From the NCBI RefSeq assembly GCF_014851765.1, contig NZ_JACVAI010000006.1, positions 62,001-126,000 on the forward strand: a DNA stretch of 64,000 nt, read 5' to 3'. Position 1 is the first letter of the stretch. Each line of letters begins with the position of its first letter. Shown here piece after piece: positions 57,623-64,000 of the stretch. The notes under the pieces were generated by a model. The model did not search any database, was not told the DNA's origin, and was given only the letters and a program-made list of their open reading frames with translations. The position numbers and the translations under genes are program-made. The stretch comes from Pseudomonas sp. PDM04. Lineage in GTDB: Bacteria > Pseudomonadota > Gammaproteobacteria > Pseudomonadales > Pseudomonadaceae.

Positions 57623-59278
57623 TCAGTTACGCGGTGGCGCTTTCAGGTCCAGCGGCGCGGCATTGTCCGGCCGCCCGCGAATCAGCGACTCGGGGTGCCG
57701 TCCCAGGTAATCCGAAAGCTCACGCAGCGAACGTGACATGCGTCCGAGTTCGTCCAGGGTCTGGGTCAGCTGTTCTCGTTGCGGCGAGTCCTCGGCCAGG
57801 GTCGAGGTCGCCGATTGCAGGGTTTTGCTGACATCTCCCAGGGTGGTTTGCACACCGGGCAGGGTTTTGGCATTGAATTGCACCAGGCCCTTGCGCAGCT
57901 CCACGAGGTTGCCGTCGAGGTTGCTGGCGATGCGCTCGATGGGCAACTGGTTGATCTTGTTGACCATGCCTTCGAGTTTTTCCTGCAGCTGTTCGAGGCT
58001 GCCGGGGATGGTTGGAATGGACGGTGGGCGGGCGGTCGGGTCGAACGCGACCTTCTCGGCCTTGGGGTAGAAGTCGAGGGCGATGTACAACTGGCCGGTC
58101 AGCAGGTTGCCGCTGCGGGCCTGGGCGCGCAGGCCGTTGTCGATGAAGGTGCCGATCAACCGGATGCCGGCGGCTTCGTCATCGGGGTTGTGGTTCAACA
58201 CCTTGAGCATCTTGGTGTGCGCCTGACCGAGCCGCTGCGGGTAGATCAGGATGCCGACGTTGACCGGGAAACTGCGTTTTTCGGCATCGAAATCCAGGTT
58301 GACCGACACCACCCGACCGAACTCGACACCGAGGAATTCCACCGGCGCACCGACTTTCAGACCGCGCAAGGCCTGGTCGAAACGCAGCACCAGGTACTGC
58401 GCCTTGCCGGCGGGCGGGGCGAGGGCGGTCTGCTGGTCTTCGAACAGATCGAAAGTCTTTTCCTCGGCTGCCGGCGCATCATTGGGGCTGTATTCCGGCG
58501 CGCGAAAGGCAATGCCACCGACCAGCAGGGCGGAGAGCGACTCGGTTTTCACCGCAAAACCGTTGGCGCCGACATTCACATCGATGCCGCTGGCGTTCCA
58601 GAACCGGGTGTTGTCGGTGACGTAGGCGTCGTTGGGCGAATGAATGAACACCTCGATGTTCACCCCTTTGCCATCGGCGTCCAGGGCATAGGCGACCACC
58701 TGGCCGACCGGAATCTTGCGGTAATAGACCGGTGAGCCAATGTCCAGCGAGCCCAGGTCCTGGGTGTGCAAGGTAAAGCGCTTGCCCGGCTCGCCATAGG
58801 TAATGGGCGGTGGGTTTTCCAGGCCGGTGAAACGCTTGGCCCGGGCGTTGTCCTGGCCAATGTCGGCGCCGATGTAGTCTCCGGAAAGCAGCGTGTCGAT
58901 GCCCGACACGCCGCCGGCACCGATGCGCGGACGCACCACCCAGAACTGCGAGTCCTTGCGGGTGAAACTCTCTGCCTGCTTGGCCAGCTTGATGGTGGCG
59001 TTGACACTTTTCTGGTCGTCGCTGAGCTCGACGTCGGAGACATGGCCGATCACCACATTGCGGTACTTGACCTCGGTCTTGTTGGCGGTCAGGCCGCTGC
59101 CGGTCTTGAAGGTCACGGTGATCGTGGGGCCTTCCTGCAGGATGCTGTGCACCACCAGGGAAATACCCACCAGCACGGCGACGATGGGCACGATCCAGAC
59201 CAGCGAAACGCTGAAGCGGCGGGTCTTGATCGGGGCCTGCCCGGGGGCTTGCGGCCCGTCAGTGGCTTGCGATTTCAT
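57623..59278 (-). CDS. pqiB: PqiB MCE-domain lipid transport protein
   Basis: The 551-residue product has one N-terminal membrane helix (residues about 24-46) and three MCE domains beginning near residue 50 (TITVTFKTGSGLTANKTEVK), 165 (LHTQDLGSLDIGSPVYYR) and 285 (VLRFDQALRGLKVGAPVEFL). A long helical C-terminal part follows. E. coli PqiB forms a hexameric tunnel across the periplasm. The start at 59278 overlaps the end of the preceding pqiA gene by 20 bases. Confidence 0.92.
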   Translation of the reverse strand: MKSQATDGPQAPGQAPIKTRRFSVSLVWIVPIVAVLVGISLVVHSILQEGPTITVTFKTGSGLTANKTEVKYRNVVIGHVSDVELSDDQKSVNATIKLAKQAESFTRKDSQFWVVRPRIGAGGVSGIDTLLSGDYIGADIGQDNARAKRFTGLENPPPITYGEPGKRFTLHTQDLGSLDIGSPVYYRKIPVGQVVAYALDADGKGVNIEVFIHSPNDAYVTDNTRFWNASGIDVNVGANGFAVKTESLSALLVGGIAFRAPEYSPNDAPAAEEKTFDLFEDQQTALAPPAGKAQYLVLRFDQALRGLKVGAPVEFLGVEFGRVVSVNLDFDAEKRSFPVNVGILIYPQRLGQAHTKMLKVLNHNPDDEAAGIRLIGTFIDNGLRAQARSGNLLTGQLYIALDFYPKAEKVAFDPTARPPSIPTIPGSLEQLQEKLEGMVNKINQLPIERIASNLDGNLVELRKGLVQFNAKTLPGVQTTLGDVSKTLQSATSTLAEDSPQREQLTQTLDELGRMSRSLRELSDYLGRHPESLIRGRPDNAAPLDLKAPPRN

Positions 59279-59909
59279 CCATGACCTCCTCGTTGTTCGG
59301 ATGGGGTGTATCCCAGATCAACCGCGGGTCGAAACTCATCGCCGCCAGCATGGTGAACACCACCACCAGGCCAAAAAACAGAATGCCAGTGCGTGGTTCG
59401 ATGTCCGCCAGGGCCTGGAACTTCACCAGCGAGGCGACCAGTGCGACCACGATCACGTCGAGCATCGACCAATAACCGATGACCTCGACGAAGCGGTACA
59501 GCTTCGAACGCTCCTTGCGTGCCCACGCGCTGTTGCGTTGCACCGTCACCAGCAACAGGGTCAGGACCACGAACTTGAGGCCGGGCACGGCGATGCTGGC
59601 GATAAAGATGATCAGGGCAATGTCCCAGGCGCCGGCCTCCCAGAACTCCAGCACGCCACTCATGATGGTGCTGTCGGCGCCGTTGCCGACCATTTTGGTG
59701 TTCATCACTGGCAACAGATTGGCCGGGATGTAAAACACCAGGGACGTCAGCAGGTACGCCCAGGTCCGGGTCAATGCGTTGGTCTTGCGTCGGTGCAGCG
59801 GCGCGCCGCAGCGTTCGCATTCGTGGGGTTCGCCGGTCATGTCGCAAGCCAGGCCGCAACTGTGGCACAGGCACAGGTCGAGTTCGCTGGCCAGCGGTGG
59901 CGTGCTCAT
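59259..59909 (-). CDS. pqiA: PqiA-domain membrane protein (second half)
   Basis: This 216-residue protein begins with a four-Cys zinc-ribbon-like segment (CLCHSCG, CERCG) and has four hydrophobic segments. IPANLLPVMNTKMVG and GYWSMLDVIVVALVASLVKF are PqiA-domain hallmarks. E. coli PqiA has two such domains in one 417-residue chain; here they are separate genes overlapping as ATGA at 59906-59909. It ends inside pqiB. Confidence 0.88.
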   Translation of the reverse strand: MSTPPLASELDLCLCHSCGLACDMTGEPHECERCGAPLHRRKTNALTRTWAYLLTSLVFYIPANLLPVMNTKMVGNGADSTIMSGVLEFWEAGAWDIALIIFIASIAVPGLKFVVLTLLLVTVQRNSAWARKERSKLYRFVEVIGYWSMLDVIVVALVASLVKFQALADIEPRTGILFFGLVVVFTMLAAMSFDPRLIWDTPHPNNEEVMDEIASH

Positions 59910-60502
59910 GGCAGGTCCCACAAGTCACGGATATCGCGCCCGGCGATGCGGATCATCATCAGGCTGAGAATGGCCAGGGCGAACAGACCGATGCCCGGCA
60001 GCACATCGAGCAATCCGGCAAGCTTGATCACCGCGACCATCGCGCCCAGCAGGCAGACTTCCAGCATGCTCCAGGGCCTGAGGGTTTCCAGCCAGCGCAT
60101 GCAGAACCTGAACCCCGGCGAGCGACGGCCGGCGAGGGCGTGGCCCAGGACCCAGATCAACAGCAGCAATTGAATGACCGGCGCAATGATCATGGCGATG
60201 GCCGCCACCAGGGCGATGAAGGTGATGGGGCCCAGGCTCAGGGCCAGCACGGAATCCCACAGCGTCGCGCTGTTTTTCAGGCCTTTGAGGCTGATGCTCA
60301 TGACCGGGTAGAAATTGGCGAAGATCCACAGCATCAATGCCGTGACGGTCAGCGCCAGGCGCTGCTCCACGGTCAGGCCGTTGTAACGCTGAAGCACGCC
60401 GCCGCAGCGGGTACAGAGGGTTTTTTGATGTTTGGCGAGCGTGGTTTTCCGGTACACGCAGTCGCAGTGCTCGCAGATGATCAGTTGATCGGTCGAAACC
60501 AT
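59906..60502 (-). CDS. pqiA: PqiA-domain membrane protein (first half)
   Basis: The 198-residue product has CEHCDC ... CTRCGG as zinc-ribbon-like site and four hydrophobic segments. ANFYPVMSISLKG and RPWSMLEVCLLGAMVAVIKL match the PqiA domain. It corresponds to the N-terminal half of E. coli PqiA. ATG 60502 has no strong ribosome site; the region upstream holds another possible start, so the N-terminus is uncertain. Confidence 0.86.
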   Translation of the reverse strand: MVSTDQLIICEHCDCVYRKTTLAKHQKTLCTRCGGVLQRYNGLTVEQRLALTVTALMLWIFANFYPVMSISLKGLKNSATLWDSVLALSLGPITFIALVAAIAMIIAPVIQLLLLIWVLGHALAGRRSPGFRFCMRWLETLRPWSMLEVCLLGAMVAVIKLAGLLDVLPGIGLFALAILSLMMIRIAGRDIRDLWDLP

Positions 60503-60620
60503 AGAGGGCACTCGCCGGGAGACAGGAAAGTCAGAGCACCCCCTCAATATAGAAGTGCCTCGCGATTGAGCAAATCGAAAGGCGGGGGTCGGCGTAGATA
60601 CAGGCGTGATTTCCGTGGGC

Positions 60621-60890
60621 TCAGGGGTATTTTTGCCTGGAATGCAACACGTTGAGGATCTCTAGCTGGTCCGTTACCTGATAAACCAACAGATAGTTGG
60701 CATGCGCGACGATTTCTCGCGTGCCCCTGACTCGACCTGTCCTGTAGAGGTGAGGATGTTTCGAAACAGTGGACGCGGCGGCGTGGATGGCCTGATTCAA
60801 TTCGACGGCGGCTTGCAGGTTGCGGTCGGCGACGTAGCTGATGATTTGCTTCAAGTCAGCCCGTGCTTCGGGCCGCCATTCAATCTGCAT
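60621..60890 (-). CDS. parE: RelE/ParE family toxin
   Basis: This 89-residue toxin has the ParE pattern: IEWRPEARADLKQIISYV at the N-terminus, HPHLYRTGRVRGTREIVAH near residue 45 and LNVLHSRQKYP at the end. ParE toxins target DNA gyrase. The start overlaps the antitoxin gene by 11 bases, the usual coupled arrangement. The last residues match functional family members, so it appears intact. Confidence 0.9.
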   Translation of the reverse strand: MQIEWRPEARADLKQIISYVADRNLQAAVELNQAIHAAASTVSKHPHLYRTGRVRGTREIVAHANYLLVYQVTDQLEILNVLHSRQKYP

Positions 60891-61071
60891 CGCGCCCGTG
60901 GCGCCTGGACTCGATAAGGGCTTGCATTTCGGCCATCACTTGATCGTGTGGGAAGTTGGGCCGAGGATCATCTCGTGAAGCTTGGACTTTGGCGCGAAGC
61001 CAACGGTCATAGCTGGATGCCTGTTCTTCGGTTTCGGAGTCGGAATCAAACGGCGGATGCTGGGGGCTCAT
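60880..61071 (-). CDS. PaaA2/StbD-like antitoxin
   Basis: This 63-residue antitoxin contains SYDRWLRAKVQASRDDPRPN and HDQVMAEM, the pattern of E. coli PaaA2 (SYNEWLRAKV ... DPRPAIPHDEV as remembered), an intrinsically disordered antitoxin of about the same length that pairs with ParE2. ATG 61071 is fixed by GGAGG five bases upstream. PaaA2 modules have a third gene (PaaR2 regulator); none is seen here. Confidence 0.88.
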   Translation of the reverse strand: MSPQHPPFDSDSETEEQASSYDRWLRAKVQASRDDPRPNFPHDQVMAEMQALIESRRHGRDAD

Positions 61072-61213
61072 ATGGACCTCCGGGACAGGTGCCGGCCAGT
61101 CTATGCGCAATCTCGTGACTTGTCGTGAATGTCCGGACTTTCGGGCAGGTCTGTCGCCTCTAGCGTTCATGATGAGTTCGCCTCTGAAGAAAGTCACCAC
61201 GCTAAGCCCCGTG

Positions 61214-61249
61214 CTTCCGACGGACAACCTGAAAAGAGCGTCGGAAGCT
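61214..61249. repeat. Inverted repeat upstream of the toxin-antitoxin genes
   Basis: Ten-base arms GCTTCCGACG and CGTCGGAAGC flank 16 bases. No T-run follows, so it is not a typical terminator. Its origin is unknown. Confidence 0.6.
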
Positions 61250-61327
61250 TCCCTGAATACGCTGCCGGTGTTCATTTTCCGTAGGACTGCTCACTCTTCG
61301 TTGCGTAAGAATGATCAGTCCCTACAT

Positions 61328-62629
61328 TCAACCCAGCACTTCGCGCAACCGATACCACAGCATCCCCAGCGCCAGCAGGGGAGAGCGCAGCATCGGGCCG
61401 CCGGGGAAGGTCATGTGCGGCACGGCACTGAACACGTCGAAGCCCTGGCTGTGGCCGGCGTGAATCGCTTCACCCAGCAGTTTCGCGCACCAGTGGGTCA
61501 CGTTCAGCCCATGACCGGAGTAACCCTGGGCGTAAAACACGTTCGGCTGCTGGCCCAGGCGACCGACCTGTGGAAAGCGATTGGCGGTGATGCCGATCTT
61601 GCCACCCCACTGGTAGTCGATGCGCACATCGGCCAGTTGCGGGAACACCTTGAGCATCTGCGGACGCATGTAGGCGGCGATGTCCGCCGGATCACGCCCG
61701 GAGTAGTGGCAGGCACCGCCGAACAGCAAGCGCCGGTCAGCCGAGAGCCGGTAGTAGTCCAGGCCGACTTTCTGATCGCACAATGCCAGGTTCTGCGGGA
61801 TCAGTCGGGCCGCGACGTCTGGCGCCAAGGGCTCGGTGGCGATGATGTAGCTGCCCGCCGGCAGCACTTTGCCACTGAGTTTCGGCTCCAGTTCGTCCAG
61901 GTGCGCATTGCACCCCAGCACCAGGCTGCCGGCACGCACCGTGCCCGAGGCACAGCGTACCTGCACCGTGCTGCCATGGATCAGTTCCAGCACCGGGCTT
62001 TGCTCGAAGATTTGCACGCCAAGGGTCTGCGCCACCCGCGCTTCGCCCAGCACCAGATTCAACGGGTGCAAATGCCCGGACCCCATGTCCACCAGGCCAC
62101 CGGCGTACACTCCGGCGTTCACCACCTGCTCGCGGATCTGCTCGGGCCCGACCAAACGGGTTTCATGGGCGTAACCGGCGTCGACCAGGCGTTGCTGTTC
62201 GCCCTTGAATGCCGCGAACTGAGCCTGGGTATTGGCCAGTTCACAAAAGCCCCAACGCAGGTCGCACTCGATGTCGTGCTCGCGGATGCGCTGGCCCACC
62301 AGTTCCACCGATTCGACCCCGGCGCGCTCCAGATAGCGCACGCCATCGATGCCGATGTATTTGGCGAACCCACTGACGTCATGCCCGATGCCGCGAATCA
62401 ACTGCCCGCCGTTACGCCCGCTGGCGCCCCAGCCGATGCGTCGGGCCTCGAGCAGGATCACCGAGAGCCCGCGTTGTGCCAGCTCGATGGCGGTGTTGAC
62501 CCCGGTGAACCCGCCACCAATCACGCAGACGTCAGCCACCAGGTCGTCGGTCAGCGCAGGGAAGGGGGCCAGTCCATTGGCCGAGGCCGCGTAATAGGAG
62601 CGGGCATGTTCCTGGGTGTACTGATTCAT
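61328..62629 (-). CDS. puuB: FAD-dependent amine oxidoreductase (gamma-glutamylputrescine oxidase-like)
   Basis: This 433-residue DAO-fold flavoenzyme has the dinucleotide site CVIGGGFTGVNTAIELAQRG near residue 35, followed by LLEARRIGWGASGRNGGQ, a typical PuuB segment. YAQGYSGHGLNVTHWCAKLL near the end is the FAD-closing motif. In the PuuABCD/Spu pathway PuuB oxidises gamma-glutamylputrescine. The neighbouring glutamine-synthetase-like gene fits that first step. Its start overlaps the stop of the binding-protein gene as ATGA. Confidence 0.85.
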   Translation of the reverse strand: MNQYTQEHARSYYAASANGLAPFPALTDDLVADVCVIGGGFTGVNTAIELAQRGLSVILLEARRIGWGASGRNGGQLIRGIGHDVSGFAKYIGIDGVRYLERAGVESVELVGQRIREHDIECDLRWGFCELANTQAQFAAFKGEQQRLVDAGYAHETRLVGPEQIREQVVNAGVYAGGLVDMGSGHLHPLNLVLGEARVAQTLGVQIFEQSPVLELIHGSTVQVRCASGTVRAGSLVLGCNAHLDELEPKLSGKVLPAGSYIIATEPLAPDVAARLIPQNLALCDQKVGLDYYRLSADRRLLFGGACHYSGRDPADIAAYMRPQMLKVFPQLADVRIDYQWGGKIGITANRFPQVGRLGQQPNVFYAQGYSGHGLNVTHWCAKLLGEAIHAGHSQGFDVFSAVPHMTFPGGPMLRSPLLALGMLWYRLREVLG

Positions 62630-63714
62630 TTGTTCGACTTCACTTTGCTCCAGGAACGGGTCATCAGACGCATGATCGCCTGGGGCGGGGTGGTGGAAAT
62701 GTAGAGTTTGTCGAGCACGTCCTGAGGCGGGTAAACCTCGGGATTGTTGACCAGCTCAGCGTCCATGTACTGCTTGGCCGCCGGGTTCGGGTTGGCATAG
62801 CCGACCGAAGCACTGACTTTGGCGATCACTTGCGGGTCGAGCAGGTAATTGATGAAGGCGTGGGCTTCTTTAGGGTTGCTGGCGTCGGCAGGGATGGCCA
62901 GCAGGTCGAACCACAGGTTACTGCCTTCCTTGGGAATGGCGTAGGCGATGTTCACGCCGTTATTGGCTTCCTTGGCACGGTTGGCGGCCTGGAACACGTC
63001 GCCGGAGTAACCGAAGGCCACGCAGATGTCACCGTTGGCCAGGTCCGACACGTACTTGGACGAGTGAAAATAGGTGACGTAAGGCCGGATGCTCAGCAGC
63101 TTGGCTTCGGCTTTTTTATAGTCCTCGGTTTTTTCACTGCGTGGGTCCATGCCCATGTAGTTAAGGATGGCCGGGAACACTTCATCCGGCGAGTCCATCA
63201 TCGACACACCGCATTGGCTGAGTTTCTTGATGTTTTCCGGCTCGAACAGCACGGCCCAGGAATCGATGTGGTCGATGCCAAGCACTTGCTTGACCTTATC
63301 CACGTTGTAACCGATGCCGTTGGTGCCCCACAGGTAGGGGACCGAATGCTGGTTGCCCGGGTCGTTCTGCTCCAGCAATGCCAGCAGTTTCGGGTCGAGG
63401 TTCTTGAAGTTCGGCAGCTGTTCGCGATCCAGCTTGAGGAACGCGCCAGCCTTCACCTGACGGCCGAGGAAATGATTGGACGGCACCACCACGTCATACC
63501 CGGTACGGCCGGCGAGCAGCTTTCCCTCCAGGGTTTCGTTGGAATCGAAGACGTCGTAGATCACCTTGATCCCGGATTTGGCCTGGAAGTCGGCGAGGGT
63601 GGTTTCGCCGATGTAATCGGTCCAGTTATAAACGCTGACCTGTGGCTGGGCGTGCGCAATGGCACTGAACAGCACGGCCAGCGCGGCCGGAACAACGGAT
63701 TTCAATAGACGCAT
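62626..63714 (-). CDS. Polyamine (putrescine/spermidine) ABC transporter binding protein
   Basis: The 362-residue PotD/PotF-type binding protein has a signal peptide (residues 1-22, cleavage at AHAQP). VSVYNWTDYIGETTLADFQ, DVVVPSNHFLGRQVKAGAF and LWGTNGIGYNVDKV are family features. Trp and Asp of YNWTDY correspond to polyamine-binding residues. No permease or ATPase gene is present in the window, so it may use a transporter encoded elsewhere. It is coupled with the FAD oxidase gene. Confidence 0.88.
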   Translation of the reverse strand: MRLLKSVVPAALAVLFSAIAHAQPQVSVYNWTDYIGETTLADFQAKSGIKVIYDVFDSNETLEGKLLAGRTGYDVVVPSNHFLGRQVKAGAFLKLDREQLPNFKNLDPKLLALLEQNDPGNQHSVPYLWGTNGIGYNVDKVKQVLGIDHIDSWAVLFEPENIKKLSQCGVSMMDSPDEVFPAILNYMGMDPRSEKTEDYKKAEAKLLSIRPYVTYFHSSKYVSDLANGDICVAFGYSGDVFQAANRAKEANNGVNIAYAIPKEGSNLWFDLLAIPADASNPKEAHAFINYLLDPQVIAKVSASVGYANPNPAAKQYMDAELVNNPEVYPPQDVLDKLYISTTPPQAIMRLMTRSWSKVKSNK

Positions 63715-63775
63715 GTCGACACCTCTTGGAGTTATTGGGTTTTTCAGGTGGTGCTTGGGTGTGTTGGCGAGCGCT

Positions 63776-63840
63776 TTCGCGAGCAGGCTCGCTCCCACAG
63801 GCAACTGCATTGCAACAGTGGGAGCGAGCCTGCGCGCGAA
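63776..63840. repeat. BIME at the right end
   Basis: Inverted REP copies at about 63776-63799 and 63818-63840 lie between the binding-protein gene and the glutamine-synthetase-like gene. Confidence 0.85.
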
Positions 63841-63864
63841 GCAGCCGTCGAGGGCTACGCGGGA

Positions 63865-64000
63865 TTAGACGCTGAGCAACAGGAACTCACGTTCCCAGGA
63901 GCTGATCACCCGCTTGAAGTTCTCGTGTTCGGCCCGTTTGACCGCGACATAACCGCGGACAAACTTGCTCCCCAGGTAACGTTCGATGGCCACGCATTCT
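63865..64000 (-). CDS. Glutamine synthetase family protein, 3' end only (probable gamma-glutamylputrescine synthetase)
   Basis: Only the last 45 codons are inside the window. RYLGSKFVRGYVAVKRAEHE and WEREFLLLSV are typical C-terminal residues of the GlnA-like gamma-glutamylputrescine synthetases (PuuA/SpuI). The enzyme would ligate glutamate to putrescine, the step before the PuuB-like oxidase. The rest of the gene lies to the right. Confidence 0.82.
   Translation of the reverse strand, partial: ECVAIERYLGSKFVRGYVAVKRAEHENFKRVISSWEREFLLLSV

Noticed and set aside
61214..61249. Rho-independent terminator of the FAD oxidase gene
   Set aside because: The loop is 16 bases and no T-run follows on the minus strand.

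Overview
The window is chromosomal DNA of a fluorescent Pseudomonas, most likely of the P. fluorescens group. The evidence is high-GC coding sequence, Pseudomonas-type gene sets (malto-oligosyl-trehalose operon, sfnB/sfnG, efeUOB, fbpABC, split pqiA) and at least a dozen REP/BIME palindromes built on GCGAGCCTGCTCGC. I see no rRNA, tRNA, CRISPR array, prophage or intact insertion sequence. Genes sit tightly packed, and many neighbours are coupled by ATGA stop/start overlaps.

Layout. 1-3660: an uncharacterised minus-strand operon (acyl-CoA-dehydrogenase-like protein, PIG-L deacetylase, NodS-like methyltransferase, family 2 glycosyltransferase) followed by a second, active-site-degenerate PIG-L copy cut by the window edge. 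3662-14557: glgA-treZ-malQ-treY-DUF2934-glgX, which turns alpha-glucan into trehalose. 15114-17511: dienoyl-CoA isomerase, NudC and a TauE/SafE exporter. 17680-20344: a divergent sulfur-scavenging pair, sfnB-like and sfnG, each with a sigma-54-type promoter candidate. 20404-23013: a TetR regulator with its SnoaL-like target gene, and pssA. 23129-27472: the efeU-efeO-efeB-efeO2 iron operon under overlapping Fur boxes. 27731-32002: an AraC regulator and a large DUF6543 toxin with a C-terminal domain resembling HYD1-type ADP-ribosyltransferases. 32279-40384: two convergent acyl-CoA catabolic operons, probably for branched-chain (isoleucine/valine-derived) acyl-CoAs. 40576-42618: HPP-family and MFS membrane proteins.

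42755-51369 is the most novel block. A divergent LysR gene faces a seven-gene minus-strand cluster: an argininosuccinate-lyase paralog, a polar amino-acid ABC importer (permease, ATPase, binding protein), two NodB-fold amidohydrolases of which one has lost a metal ligand, and an MmgE/PrpD protein. An ArgH-like C-N lyase beside an MmgE/PrpD protein recalls the known EDDS lyase and iminodisuccinate epimerase. I infer an uptake and degradation route for an aspartate- or succinate-derived N-substituted compound.

51374-53028: ugd preceded by the 3' remnant of arnD, suggesting that the lipid A aminoarabinose operon was deleted here. 53211-56903: fbpABC ferric transporter with a Fur-box candidate. 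57045-60502: pqiA (two half-length genes), pqiB and pqiC. 60621-61071: a PaaA2/ParE-type toxin-antitoxin pair. 61328-64000: a polyamine locus (FAD amine oxidase, polyamine-binding protein, 3' end of a glutamine-synthetase-like gene).

Protein names rest on motifs and remembered family features only; no database search was possible.
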